From Morinoia aosen (lineage: Eukaryota; Arthropoda; Malacostraca; Amphipoda; Talitridae): a DNA stretch of 64,000 bases. Positions 51,147 to 61,083 of this stretch are shown one piece after another. The notes below the pieces were generated by a model. The model searched no databases and was not told the origin of the DNA. It saw only the letters and a program-made list of their open reading frames with translations. The stretch's first letter is position 1. Every line of letters starts with the position of its first letter. The stretch covers positions 744,001-808,000 of the forward strand of contig CM059580.1 of NCBI GenBank assembly GCA_030386875.1, in the 5' to 3' direction. Both the position numbers and the translations under genes were made by a program.

Positions 51147-54100
51147 ATGCCGCCGATATGTCAAACGTTCGTTCAAAACGCATGGAAGAAAGATTTGTGT
51201 TCGAACTGCTTCAAGACGAAAGATGAACACGGCCGACCCAACAGCTCATACTACTCCGGGTACGAAAGTAGTAGCAGTGAAGGTACTACCAATGCAGTAA
51301 GTGGCCGCAGAAAACACCCTATCACGAGCTCTATCATCAATACCGGCGGTAGTAACAAGGCCGGCGAACGGGCAATCGGAGAAGGCCGGAGAAGAAACGC
51401 GGAAGACACAACCAAAGCCGGCAGTAGTCCGCCAAAACACTCCTCCAGGTACGTTGGGGTGGTGGGCAGCGGCAGAATTGGGTACCCACGCACGTATTAT
51501 GGGTGGAAGAGTGCCTTGGGTGACGCCAGTGAGGCTTCAGGATTGAAATCTCCAAGCCTGATTTTCAGAAGCGATTCCACGAAAGGGTCTTCGCAATTAC
51601 GATCTCCGGGGCTCATTAAAGGCGTTTCTTCGTCGAACTTAGCTGCTTCTGATGCCTCTAGTCCAGTTGCTGAGGACACCTCAAGGAATACCCTGGATTC
51701 CACTTCTAGTTCGTCTTCCTATTCAAGTGCCGCAAACAGCCCGCTTCCCAAGATAGTGATTAGTAACACCAATTCCCCCCGGGACTTCCTAGCCTCCACG
51801 TCGTTATTTTCAGAATGTGTTCAGAATAAGAACCACAAAAACATTCGCTTGTCGAATGGCAGTTCACTACCTACCCACCAGTCTGTACCAGCAGATAGAG
51901 GTGGTCAATATCACACAGATGTAACGTGTAAAGCTCTGACCCATCGTTTCGAAAGCCTGGATCAGTTACCTCAAGGTAAAAAACATCTAGATTCCAGATC
52001 GCCATACGTTGAACAACCTCTGCGTTCTAGAAGCGCGGACAACGTCCTTAATTCCGGCAATCACTGCTATTCAGAGGACGGTCAAAACATCTCCGATACT
52101 GAAATTTGCGACTCCAGTTTCGAAATGGCTCCACACGTAGTGGAGAACAACGAACCCACTGTAGAGGACATATACAAAAACGGGGAGTCCACAACAGAGT
52201 ACTCGTCTTCTGAATCTGACTCCGATTCCGAAACCGGTGTGCACCAAAGCTACGACATAACGCGTGATTCATCAGACGGCCACTCATGTGAAATCGACCA
52301 ACGGTCTAATTTGTCCACTTACGCAAATTCTGTGACTTCTGAAACGTCTTCAGGTGGAGATTCGACAGCCAGTGAAGATAATTGTAAAGGCTCTTACGAC
52401 TTCGAGTTCGTGGGTGACCTGTGCAGCAACAACAATGATGAGGTGAAGTTGACTAAAAGATCAACTGAGGGTGGAAGTGCGGATTTCTGCGTGCCAGTGC
52501 AGCTGGTGAGTACACACCAAAAGGTGGAGTCACCGGAAGACCAGGAGGTAGAATCTCCGGAAGACTCCCATGAGTACGAGGAGATAAACATGGACGGGGT
52601 AAACAGAACCATAAAATCGCCAGACGAAGACAACGATAAGAACCAGACGCCTTTGCTGAAAAGTTCCATGCGCGCTGCCGCTCGGTCTCCGAGACCAAAG
52701 AAGAGGATCACCTTCAACACAGAGGAAGAGGTGATTGGCTACGGTGGCGATGTGGACTATTCTGACGACGAGGAGGACGGTGAAGACGATGACATAGATT
52801 CTTTGGCTTCATACGAGTTAACTGCACGGGAAAAGATACTAAAGCGCCTCACTCTGCAGAACACTGACTTCAACGCGGAACCTGAAAATTTCAACTCAAA
52901 CGTGACCCTCGAAGAGAAGCACAGCGAGTTGATCAAAAGTTTCGAGCTGGCCAACGCGGATTATGACTTGTACGCAGATATCGAACGAACTTACGAGTCT
53001 TGCAAATCCGCAAGCAGTGGAGGCTTAGACGCGGTGTTTCAAAACGTCGACAGAAACGAAGGGAAGGTGAAACTCAAAAGGTCCACGCCCTTGGTGAGCG
53101 TGAAGCCATTCGTCTCGAGGACTTCGAGCGCCAACTCGGACTCTCCGAAGGTCAACCCTGTGTTGCCCATGAAAAATGGCGAACTCGTGCGCACGCGGAG
53201 CGACGGCAGTTTAATGGCCTCTGAACCTGCGTCTCTGCAGGACATCAGGCCTAAGTACGTCGGTAAAGAAGAGGAAATCGTGGAAAAGATGACGTATTGC
53301 GACGAGTATTTCTCCTCGCAGAAGGGAAAAGTGACGTCTTTTGGACCAGATCCTGGAGCGGAGAAGCCCAGCAAGCTAACGTACTTTGGGGACGAAGTTG
53401 CGGCGCAGGAAAAAGTCACAGCAATTGACGATTTTGTGCCGAGAAAAGAAAAAGTCACGTCGTTTGACTGCCCTGCGAGCAGTTACCCCGAGAACAAGGA
53501 AGAAAGTTTGACACCTGATAACAATGAGCCTCCTTTAGTGAAGCCTGTACGGCAGAAAAGAAGGAAAAAACTCGAGCCTCAAGCACAAGGAGATACTGAA
53601 GAGAAGGTAGATGGGTCACGAGTTAGCAATAGTTTAGTGCGTAATCCACATTATGAGGATAGCAATTCTAGTTCAGTAAAACCATGTAGATCAACTGACG
53701 TAGGAAAGACAAGTTCAGTTGAAGAAGTTCACGCTTCTCCTAAAATTGAAAACTTACAAAGGGAAGTAGCCAGAAACGAATTTGCTCAAACCTTACCAAA
53801 GAATTCAGAAACAAGCTCAATAAAACAAGCTCCAACATCAACAACGCCATCTTCAAACAGTGGATGGCCACCACATAATCTTCCACCTAGTGAGCCAGCC
53901 ACAGCATTGCAAGTACCAGAAAGACTGAAAAAAATTAACTCAACCGTACGCGATGAAAACTTCTGTCCTCCCCAGTCTTCTTCCGCAATAAAACGCAGGA
54001 GCAGTTTTTTAGCGACACAGTTAGGTCTAGGTCAAGTCAGCGGAGAAGCATTAGAACAAGGTAACGGAGAATCAAAGGGTGGTAGGGTAGCTGCGGCTGT

Positions 54101-55641
54101 GAAACAGATCTCCTCCTGTGAAAGTAGTCACATGGAAGCGGCACATCGGAAATCAGACTCGGATGTTCAAAAGAATGTGGAGTTTCCTTCATCTCATAAA
54201 TCAGAAGTTCCTTCCCAGCAGCAACACCTTGATTGTTCCCAAAAGCCAAACGTCATCACTTCATCACAGATCCAAACCTTGAATCACCACGGAGAAGAAT
54301 ATACTCTCCATAAGAGCGAGCAAAAAGATCAAAGAGAGAAAGAGTCGGTTCCTGTAAAGCTTCCGAGCGCCACTGCAAGCAATGCAACTCAGAATGAAGA
54401 TGTCAAATTTCCTCAGTCATCAGGCACGCCAGGGAGTAACAATGGAGGACCAGCTAGTCAAAGAAATGGCCACTCGAGTGTTATGTCTTCTTTTGGAACT
54501 CCAAGCCATGCCATTCTTCAGGATGAGGTTGTTGAGGTAGCCGTAACTCGGTCAACGTACGAGAGGGCTGCGCCAAGTGAAAATGAATCCAGAACGTCTA
54601 AGGATTTCCTAAATGAAATTAAAGCACCGGGTGAGCATGTCAAACTCAAACCTACTGCAAGTATTCAAAAATCAAGTCTATACGCCACTTCGCCGTGCGT
54701 CAAAAGCCTTCCTGGATCTTCGAAGCCGATCCAGACACCCCGGCCTCCTCTGTTGACCAACCGGCTGTCGTCTTTGGATCAGTCTACGTCAGTTTCTGCA
54801 TCAAATAATGTAGCAAGGAATTTGTCTTCGACGTTTGCCAGCATGGCCGCGTCTGCCGAGGGAAGTGAACCCAACAATAGGGAAGTTGTTTACGATTTGC
54901 CAGTGACCGTCACGCAGACGACGAAAGCTCTAGCGAACGAGTCTCTGCACTATTCCACCAGTCCTCTCCTGACGGGACCAGTGCCGGATTCTGCTCTGGA
55001 TGCAGATATTTACTACGAGATAAACTTGGATGATAGTGAATTCCAGCCGACAGTACCGACTCTCGATGGGGATCGCTCACACAGTTCACATGAAGAAAGT
55101 CCGAAGCTGTCTTTCGAAACCAAACGTTCTTTGATCAACAGAACGCTAGCCCCTACTTCCAATAGCAAGCCTTCGACAACGTTAACGACCCAAGCTTCTC
55201 GCATCGAAGTCAACAGTCCTCGAAAGCTTGAAGATTCCACCCTTGAAGCTACTAAATCTGACCACAAAAATATAAATGGAGATTCACATACGCTTGGAAT
55301 CGTTGAAGACCAGACACGTTCACAAGCAATTTACTCGAACGTTTCAGGAACCCAAGTGAGCAAACCTCGAGATCCACCCTACTCTCTTCCTCACCATGGT
55401 CCAGGGGACCTCGCTTCTTCCACAGCCCTGCCTCTTCACGGGGACTTGGGAGGTGACGCGGACGATTGTTCGTCATTTACTGACGATTTTGACGACGACG
55501 AAGAGGATGAGGAAGGCGAAGACGTGCCGGGAGAAGCTGCCGCGAATTTAAATTCCGGTCTCAGGAGGGTCGCAGACCGCTCAACTTCTGCCGCGCCGCT
55601 GCTGCGGAGCTCCGTCGGGCCCACCAATTATGACGCCTCCG
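51147..55641 (+). CDS. Large disordered scaffold protein, first coding exon (PEAK1/pragmin-like, tentative)
   Basis: 1,498 codons plus one base. The ATG follows an in-frame TAA (51102) and has A at -3. The N-terminus has C5, W13-K, C18-x2-C21-F and H28; W-K-x(3)-C-x-N-C-F-K..H recalls the start of vertebrate PEAK1/pragmin scaffolds (recalled, not searched). The rest is Ser/Glu/Pro-rich with no globular domain. Seen: Y477-E-E-I (Src-type SH2 ligand); R519-ITF (RVxF-like PP1 motif) before E-E-E-V; acidic stretches at about 537-553 and 1446-1462; and five K-x-T motifs at 713-775. The exon ends TCC-G before GTGAGC (55642), phase 1; past that point the frame runs into intronic repeats. Internal donor-like sites (51297, 51449, 52506) keep the frame open, so one long exon is the simplest model. 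Confidence 0.85.
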
Positions 55642-55711
55642 GTGAGCATAGCTGGTTTTGGGGACGTCGCAATTATTGTGATTGTGAATCTGACAATTAT
55701 GGATGTGAATC

Positions 55712-56000
55712 TGTAATGTTGCTGGCAGGTTTACTTGGAATAAGTAATGTTGCTGGCAGGTTTGCTTGGAGTAAGTAATGTTGCTGGCAGGTTTACTTGA
55801 ATAAGTAATGTTGCTGGCAGGTTTGCTTGGAATAAGTAATGTTGCTGGCAGGTTTGCTTGGAATAAGTATTGTTGCTGGCAGGTTTGCTTGGAATAAGTA
55901 ATGTTGCTGGCAGGTTTGCTTGGAATAAGTAATGTTGCTGGCAGGTTTACTTGGAATAAGTAATGTTGCTGGCAGGTTTACTTGGAATAAGTAATGTTAC
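55712..56000. repeat. 31-bp intronic minisatellite, about 9 copies
   Basis: Unit of 31 bp: TGTTGCTGGCAGGTTT then (A/G)CTTGGAATAAGTAA. Variants: TTACTTGG versus TTTGCTTGG, GAGTAAG, TATTG. Unrelated to the 31-bp unit at 3.4-4.5 kb. Confidence 0.95.
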
Positions 56001-56097
56001 TTGATTCTATCAAATATTAATAATCTATCGATACTTGCGTCATTTGGATCTCATGCAAGTAAATAAGACTTGAAAAGACGGAGCTGTTGAAGTCACG

Positions 56098-56505
56098 AAT
56101 AAACCAGCCATTACATGACACGGGTAAACCAGCCATTACATGACACGGGTAAACCAGCCATTACATGACACGGGTAAACCAGCCATTACATGACACGAGT
56201 AAACCAGCGATCACATGACACGAATAAACCAGCCATTACATGACACGAATAAACCAGCCATTACATGACACGGGTAAACCAGCCATTACATGACACGGGT
56301 AAACCAGCCATTACATGACACGGGTAAACCAGCCATTACATGACACGGGTAAACTAGCGATCACATGACACGGGTAAACCAGCCGTTACATGACACGAAT
56401 AAACCAGCCATTACATGACACGGGTAAACCAGCCATTACATGACACGGGTAAACCAGCCATTACATGACACTGGTAAACCAGCGATCACATGACACGGGT
56501 ATCCC
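56098..56505. repeat. 25-bp intronic minisatellite, about 16 copies
   Basis: Unit of 25 bp: AAACCAGCCATTACATGACA then CGGGT. Variants: CGAAT for CGGGT and GCGATCACATG for GCCATTACATG. The GCGATCACATG variant recurs at about 56207, 56345 and 56480. Confidence 0.95.
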
Positions 56506-56534
56506 CGCAATAACCTGAAGGTGTTGCCCTACAG

Positions 56535-56690
56535 CCATCTTGCAGCACCTGGTTCACAGCTCCGCCTCGCCCCTCTACTCCAAGACACAAGTGAGGTCCC
56601 AGTCGTGCCCCAGGGACGCAGACCACGCCGTGAAGCCGTCACCAGCGGCCGCCCCCAGCAAGCCCTCCAAGTTTGCCTTCGTCAAGGCCA
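56535..56690 (+). CDS. Second coding exon of the scaffold gene (156 bp)
   Basis: Flanked by CCCTACAG and GTGAGT (56691). With one base carried from exon 1 it restores an Ala codon, then reads ILQHLVHSSASPLYSKTQV, RSQSCPRDADHAVKPSPAAA and PSKPSKFAFVKA, leaving one base (phase 1). The frame is open throughout and rich in Ser, Pro and Lys like the preceding exon. The alternative acceptor TTGCAG eight bases downstream would break the phase. GC content rises sharply over the exon. The phase agreement at both ends, not homology, is the main evidence. Confidence 0.75.
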
Positions 56691-57241
56691 GTGAGTGCCG
56701 CCCACGGAGGGGGAAATGAGGCAGGGTCAGTTCTGGGGGGACAATACACCTCTTGTTCGGCTAGCCAATAGAAAGGCTTCATTTCAAACAAACTTTATGA
56801 CGTCACCATTGTGAGGTGTCATTAAGTCAATAGTGGTGCCAGATTTGAGGCTAGCAGTGTTGACAGATGCAATATGAGCGCTGCAATTGGTTCGTTGTCA
56901 TGACGTCACCATTGCGACATGTTAAATCCAATGAGTGCCCCCGCTCGTGTTCAGCCAGCAGAAATGGACACGCCCAAACGTACATTTAGTTATTGTCATC
57001 TCTAAAACAGAATGAGCAAATGGTTTTTTTTTTCAGACATCGCCGTCCGTTATTATTATTTTTTTTAACCATACCGAGGGCTGAATGAGTATCTATGATA
57101 CCAGCATCTCCATTCAGTACAACAGGTACACGCAAAGGTTCTTTTAGTTTTTTCATTTGTCAAACAGAATGAACTTTGAACAGCCCTGACACACATCCAT
57201 GCTACAGGTTCTTCACCCTTCTAACACCCATCCACCCACAG
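56691..57241 (+). other. Intron 2 of the scaffold gene
   Basis: 551 bp from GTGAGT to CCACCCACAG. Phase 1. It contains the paired CRE/CCAAT motifs listed separately. An earlier AG (GCTACAG, ending 57207) would give a stop within a few codons and is disfavoured. Confidence 0.7.
56764..56931. promoter_or_regulatory. Paired CRE palindromes with CCAAT boxes in intron 2
   Basis: Two perfect TGACGTCA palindromes at 56798-56805 and 56901-56908 are each followed by CCATTG. CCAAT motifs lie near 56764 and 56927, and an inverted one (ATTGG) at 56886-56890. TGACGTCA is the full CREB/ATF site. The arrangement looks like a duplicated regulatory module, an intronic enhancer or alternative promoter. Confidence 0.4.
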
Positions 57242-58062
57242 GTTTCTTCCGCCCCACCTCCCCACCCCCCACCACCGCCCCCGACAACACCCCCACCACG
57301 CGAGGGCGCGACAGGACGAAGAAACCCTCGAAATTTTCCCTCAAAAAATTCCTGAGACTCGGAGGGACGACGAGCGCGGCCGCCTCCAAGGAGGAGGACA
57401 GGAGGCAGTTCAAGGAGGCCATGAAGGAGGCGGAGAGGCAGGCCAAGAAATCTAAACTGAACATCATTCACCCGCTGGACTATCACCCGACTGGAGTGGA
57501 GGTGGGTGTGGGGTCATATCACCCGCTGGACTATCACCCGACTGGAGTGGAGGTGGGTGTGGGGTCATATCACCCGCTGGACTATCACCCGACTGGAGTG
57601 GAGGTGGCTGTGGGGTCATATCACCCGCTGGACTATCACCCGACTGGAGTGGAGGTGGGTGTGGGGTCATATCACCCGCTGGACTATCACCCGACTGGAG
57701 TGGAGGTGGCTGTGGGGTCATATCACCCGCTGGACTATCACCCGACTGGAGTGGAGGTGGGTGTGGGGTCATATCACCCGCTGGACTATCACCCGACTGG
57801 AGTGGAGGTGGGTGTGGGGTCATATCACCCGCTGGACTATCACCCGACTGGAGTGGAGGTGGCTGTGGGGTCATATCACCCGCTGGACTATCACCCGACT
57901 GGAGTGGAGGTGGGTGTGGGGTCATATCACCCGCTGGACTATCACCCAACTGGAGTGGAGGTGGGTGTGGGGTCATATCACCCGCTGGACTATCACCCGA
58001 CTGGAGTGGAGGTGGGTGTGGGGTCATATCACCCGCTGGACTATCACCCGACTGGAGTGGAG
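57242..58062 (+). CDS. Third coding exon of the scaffold gene, with in-frame 17-residue repeats at its end
   Basis: The acceptor at 57241 joins exon 2 in phase, making a Ser codon, then FFRPTSPPPTTAP, a basic motif KKPSKFSLKKFLRLGG and a charged helix-like segment (KEEDRRQFKEAMKEAERQAKK), followed by IIHPLDYHPTGVE. PEAK1 has a comparable basic F-x-F-K-x-F-F-R segment followed by charged residues and an IH motif (recollection only). From 57464 the sequence is a 51-bp minisatellite. The exon could end at the first GAG|GTGGGT (57501) or at any later unit up to the consensus GAG|GTGAGT (58062/58063); all are phase 0. Given as the longest form; the shortest ends at 57501. The next exon was not found. 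Confidence 0.55.
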
Positions 58063-58075
58063 GTGAGTGTCGAAT
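57464..58075 (+). repeat. 51-bp minisatellite, 12 copies, each with a 5' splice-site-like sequence
   Basis: Unit of 51 bp: CACCCGCTGGACTATCACCC, GACTGGAGTGGAG, then GTGGGTGTGGGGTCATAT. In the gene's frame it reads HPLDYHPTGVEV plus GVGSY. GT dinucleotides after GGAGTGGAG lie at 57502 and every 51 bp to 58063. Eight read GTGGGT, three GTGGCT (units 3, 5 and 8) and the last GTGAGT. No indels. Open frames on other frames and the minus strand are shadows. Confidence 0.95.
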
Positions 58076-58612
58076 TATATATGAAGGTCAAATATGTATG
58101 TAGAATACGTCGCGTCGGTATGAGGGATGTGGAGTTTTCATTAATGAAAAGCTCAAGATTGTCGGCTTATGAGGACAAAGTTGTATGAGAAGGAGGGAAG
58201 GATGCACATGATGTTAATAGACTTGCTATTGGGCAGGAGTTCTTTACGACGCAAGCCCTGTAGGTGAAAGCAATAAATGTCACACACACAAAGTATTCAT
58301 GTATGAGAACGTGATACAGAAATGTCGTGCGATTCGTCTTGTGTCCTGTTTTGCAGCGTAAGTTCATCGAATAAAATGTTTTTTTTCCAGCAGCTTGTAC
58401 TTGGGTATTCATCCGAGCTCGTTAAATAACCTAGGCGCGCGAAGAAATGGATAATATAGATAAAAAAAGAGAGACGTACAAGTATTCACAAAAATTATCG
58501 ATATACGGAGTAAATTTAAATGCTTCCTTATTAGAATGTCAACCAAAATGTCAATCCCTCATCGTTAGACTACACCAAAAATGACAATCCTTCATCGTAA
58601 GAATCAGGGTTG
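58076..58612. other. Unassigned, probable intron
   Basis: AT-rich sequence right of the last donor; no convincing next exon. Confidence 0.45.
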
Positions 58613-58853
58613 CGGAGTCGGAGTCGGAGTCGGGAGTCGGAGTCGCCGGAGTCGGATGTTTTAGGGTGGAGTCGGAGTCGGAGTCGGAGTCGCTTCTCTG
58701 AAGTGTGGTGGAGTCGGAGTCGGAGTCGGAGTCGCTACTCTGAAGTGTGATGGAGTCGGAGTCGGAGTCGGAGTCGCTTTTCCGAATGTGGTGGAGTCGG
58801 AGTCGGAGTCGGAGTCGTTCATTCGGATGTGGTAGAATCGTGGTTGGAGTCGC
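58613..58853. repeat. GGAGTC hexamer repeat with higher-order structure
   Basis: Runs of GGAGTC (three to five copies) are separated by a spacer (CGCTTCTCTGAAGTGTGGT, CGCTACTCTGAAGTGTGAT, CGCTTTTCCGAATGTGGT and similar), giving a period of about 44-47 bp repeated roughly five times. Hexamer runs are divisible by 3 and can read Gly-Val or Ser-Glu, but no start or splice context suggests coding. Confidence 0.93.
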
Positions 58854-60453
58854 TATTTTTTGGTGTCTTCGATTCTAATTTTTGCTAAAAATTATTTATA
58901 ATTCTTTAAAACTAGAAGTAAACCAAAACAGAGTTAGAATGCTCTGCTGAAAAATCTAAAAAATACGCAATGTTTTCGTTGATTGTTTTGTTCTAAGTTT
59001 GAAACAGCGTATTTATTCCTATCACCTAATACCGTCATCTTATCTAGTCGTTGAGGGTTTGCACAGATATATATGTGAAACCTACGAGTGCGAAATATAA
59101 TTTTTGTACCCAGCATTAATGTATATTTTGTAGTTAAAAGCAGGAATTAGTAATTGAAAGCATCGCAAATTCATTCTGTATATTTCTGTTTTGTTCATTT
59201 TTCCTTCAATTAATACATAGGAACTGGAAAATAGTATTGCATGTGTTGCAAGTTACTTGTAGAACATTTCAGCTGATGCAATACATTGTACTCACATAAA
59301 GAGTGGTAACTCTGCATGCTCAAAATGATGCATTGATTGATAATGATCATAAACATTTTTAGTCTTTTGGTTATGATTCATTGCCAATGAGTAGTCTTTG
59401 CTGAAACCTGAAGCTATGGTCTAGTGCACAAAGACTTCTAGTTTTCAAGTCATGTTATCAAAATTGATATGGCTTCCGTGTTTTTAAGTCAAGTTAACAT
59501 GTATTAATAATAAAAATTTCTTCTCATTTCTCAAGTTATTCCTTGAATGTAATTTGGTTCTTTCAGAGTTATATTGTTTTTCACTATATCATCATCATGT
59601 TTAATTTTTATCTTCGTATCACTCCCCAGTTTCTAAGCAAGTATACGCTGAAATGCAGAATTTTATAATTATGTTGATACATTTTAAAAAACTGAAATAG
59701 TATTTGTTTTGTAGCATTATGTAATTAATTACTTCTTGTTAGGGAAGATTTGGAAATGTTGTAAGGTTATCTATATCGGCATTGAGACACTTGAAAAAAA
59801 TAAAAATACGATGTAAACGAGCTGCGATGAAAATAATTACGCACACCAGCAAAAACTTCACTTACAGTCACACACACATTGTAACTGAAAACAATGCACT
59901 ATCTCAGCTGCAATGGTTTTTGCATTTATGCGATAGTACAAATTCTCTTGCTGGAAACGTTTCAAATTGCTCCAAAAAACACGAAATGAGAAGAACCTGG
60001 GCGTTTATTAAAATAACAAAGTGTCCAATGCAAAGTAAAAAGTTAGACGAAAATAAGAGATAGTATCATAATACACGCAAAGAAGCTAGAAGTGACTTTT
60101 ATTCGTAAAAAAAACTTTCCGAAAACGTCAGGCCCCTGCAATGAAAGCAGAACAACTTTTGCTTATTATAGCCGAAATGTAACATAGTGTTGAGCAATAA
60201 TATGACACTTTTTCTGCATTGTTACCCTGCATAGTGTAGATACAAAGAAGAAAAGGCAGTGTGCAAATCTTACCTACCTTATCTACACGTATATCATAAT
60301 TTTGGGGATTTGAGGCATAGTCATTGAATTAACTACTATAATTTCACTGAATTAGTGCATACTTAGAAATAAAAAACTGTTGATGCATATCTATGCTTCT
60401 CAGTGTAGACAATGCCTACATTACCTACTCAGAAAACACTTGTCAGTAATATA
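58854..60453. other. Unassigned AT-rich region
   Basis: About 1.6 kb with no recognisable exon, RNA or mobile element. A 93-codon open frame (59782-60063, +) shows no familiar motif; AT-rich codon use and the absence of splice context make it unlikely. Confidence 0.45.
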
Positions 60454-61081
60454 CAGGGTGTTTCAGATTCAGAATGAGAGGCAAAAAATTGCACACCAAG
60501 TAGAAAATGTACAAATGAAAACTTTTTCTTCTATAAAATTTTCCGAAGAAAGAGACATTGAGACATTAGCAGTTTATTGTTTTGAAGGGTGAAATTTAAT
60601 GAATAAACTACTCGCACTATTTATTTTGAATTTACGTTGATCGGGCGAAATGTGCTAGTTGCATGACCTCCTAGATCTCCTGACATGACTCCACTCTATT
60701 TCAATTTTTGGGGACACGTGAAGAGCCTTGTTTATGCTACACCCATTGGGTCTGAGGAAGATCTTGTGGCCAGAATTGCAGTGGCTGCAGGTGAGATACC
60801 TTAATGCCAGACGTGTTTCCTAATATTCGGCAGCCGTTAAAGCTAACATTCGAAAAGTGCATAGATGTAGGTGGAACACATTTTGAACAGCTTTTGTAAA
60901 GTAAATTCAGAATCAATACCGCGAGTAATTGTGCCATTAAATTTAAACCTTAAAAACAATAAACACCTAATGCCTCCCAACCCCGATTTTTTTGGGTGAA
61001 AATTTCATAGGACAAAAAGTGTTTATTTGGCCATTTTCTACTTGATGTGCAATTTTGTACCTCGTGTTCTGAAACACTCAG
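60454..61081 (+). mobile_element. Second internally deleted Tc1/mariner-type element (same family as 49.1 kb)
   Basis: 628 bp flanked by TA (60452-60453 and 61082-61083). Its ends are inverted: left CAGGGTGTTTCAGATTCAGA, right (reverse complement) CTGAGTGTTTCAGAACACGA, with similarity continuing through AGTAGAAAATG and GAAA.TTTT. Between them only about 200 bp of transposase survives: DLLDLLT-type SPDMTPLYFNFWGH and VKSLVYATPIGSEEDLVARI, followed by stops. The third catalytic Asp is replaced by Tyr (PLY). Non-autonomous and non-coding. Confidence 0.82.
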
Positions 61082-61083
61082 TA

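Larger units (their letters stand above)
55642..56534 (+). other. Intron 1 of the 51-58 kb gene, filled by two minisatellites
   Basis: Donor GTGAGC at 55642; acceptor CCCTACAG ending at 56534. Both sides are phase 1. About three quarters of the 893-bp intron is tandem repeat (55712-56000 and 56098-56505). Confidence 0.75.

Noticed and set aside
52506..52511. Internal donor-like GTGAGT (also GTAAGT at 51297 and GTACGT at 51449) as intron starts
   Set aside because: The frame stays open with consistent composition on both sides; no need for an intron, though alternative splicing is not excluded.
53000..53458. Overlapping open frames on both strands inside the large exon
   Set aside because: Shadows of the main coding frame with no motifs of their own.
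55642..55778. Continuation of the scaffold's first exon to the stop at 55778
   Set aside because: It reads through a good GTGAGC donor into a 31-bp minisatellite; splicing to 56535 keeps phase and composition.
57202..58066. Pro-rich minus-strand frame (TPHPPPLQSGDSPAGDM repeats) and second plus frame across the 51-bp array
   Set aside because: Shadows of the repeat in exon 3; the phase-consistent frame is the one joined to exon 2.
60737..60937. 66-codon minus-strand frame
   Set aside because: Antisense of the transposase relic in the 60.4-61.1 kb element.
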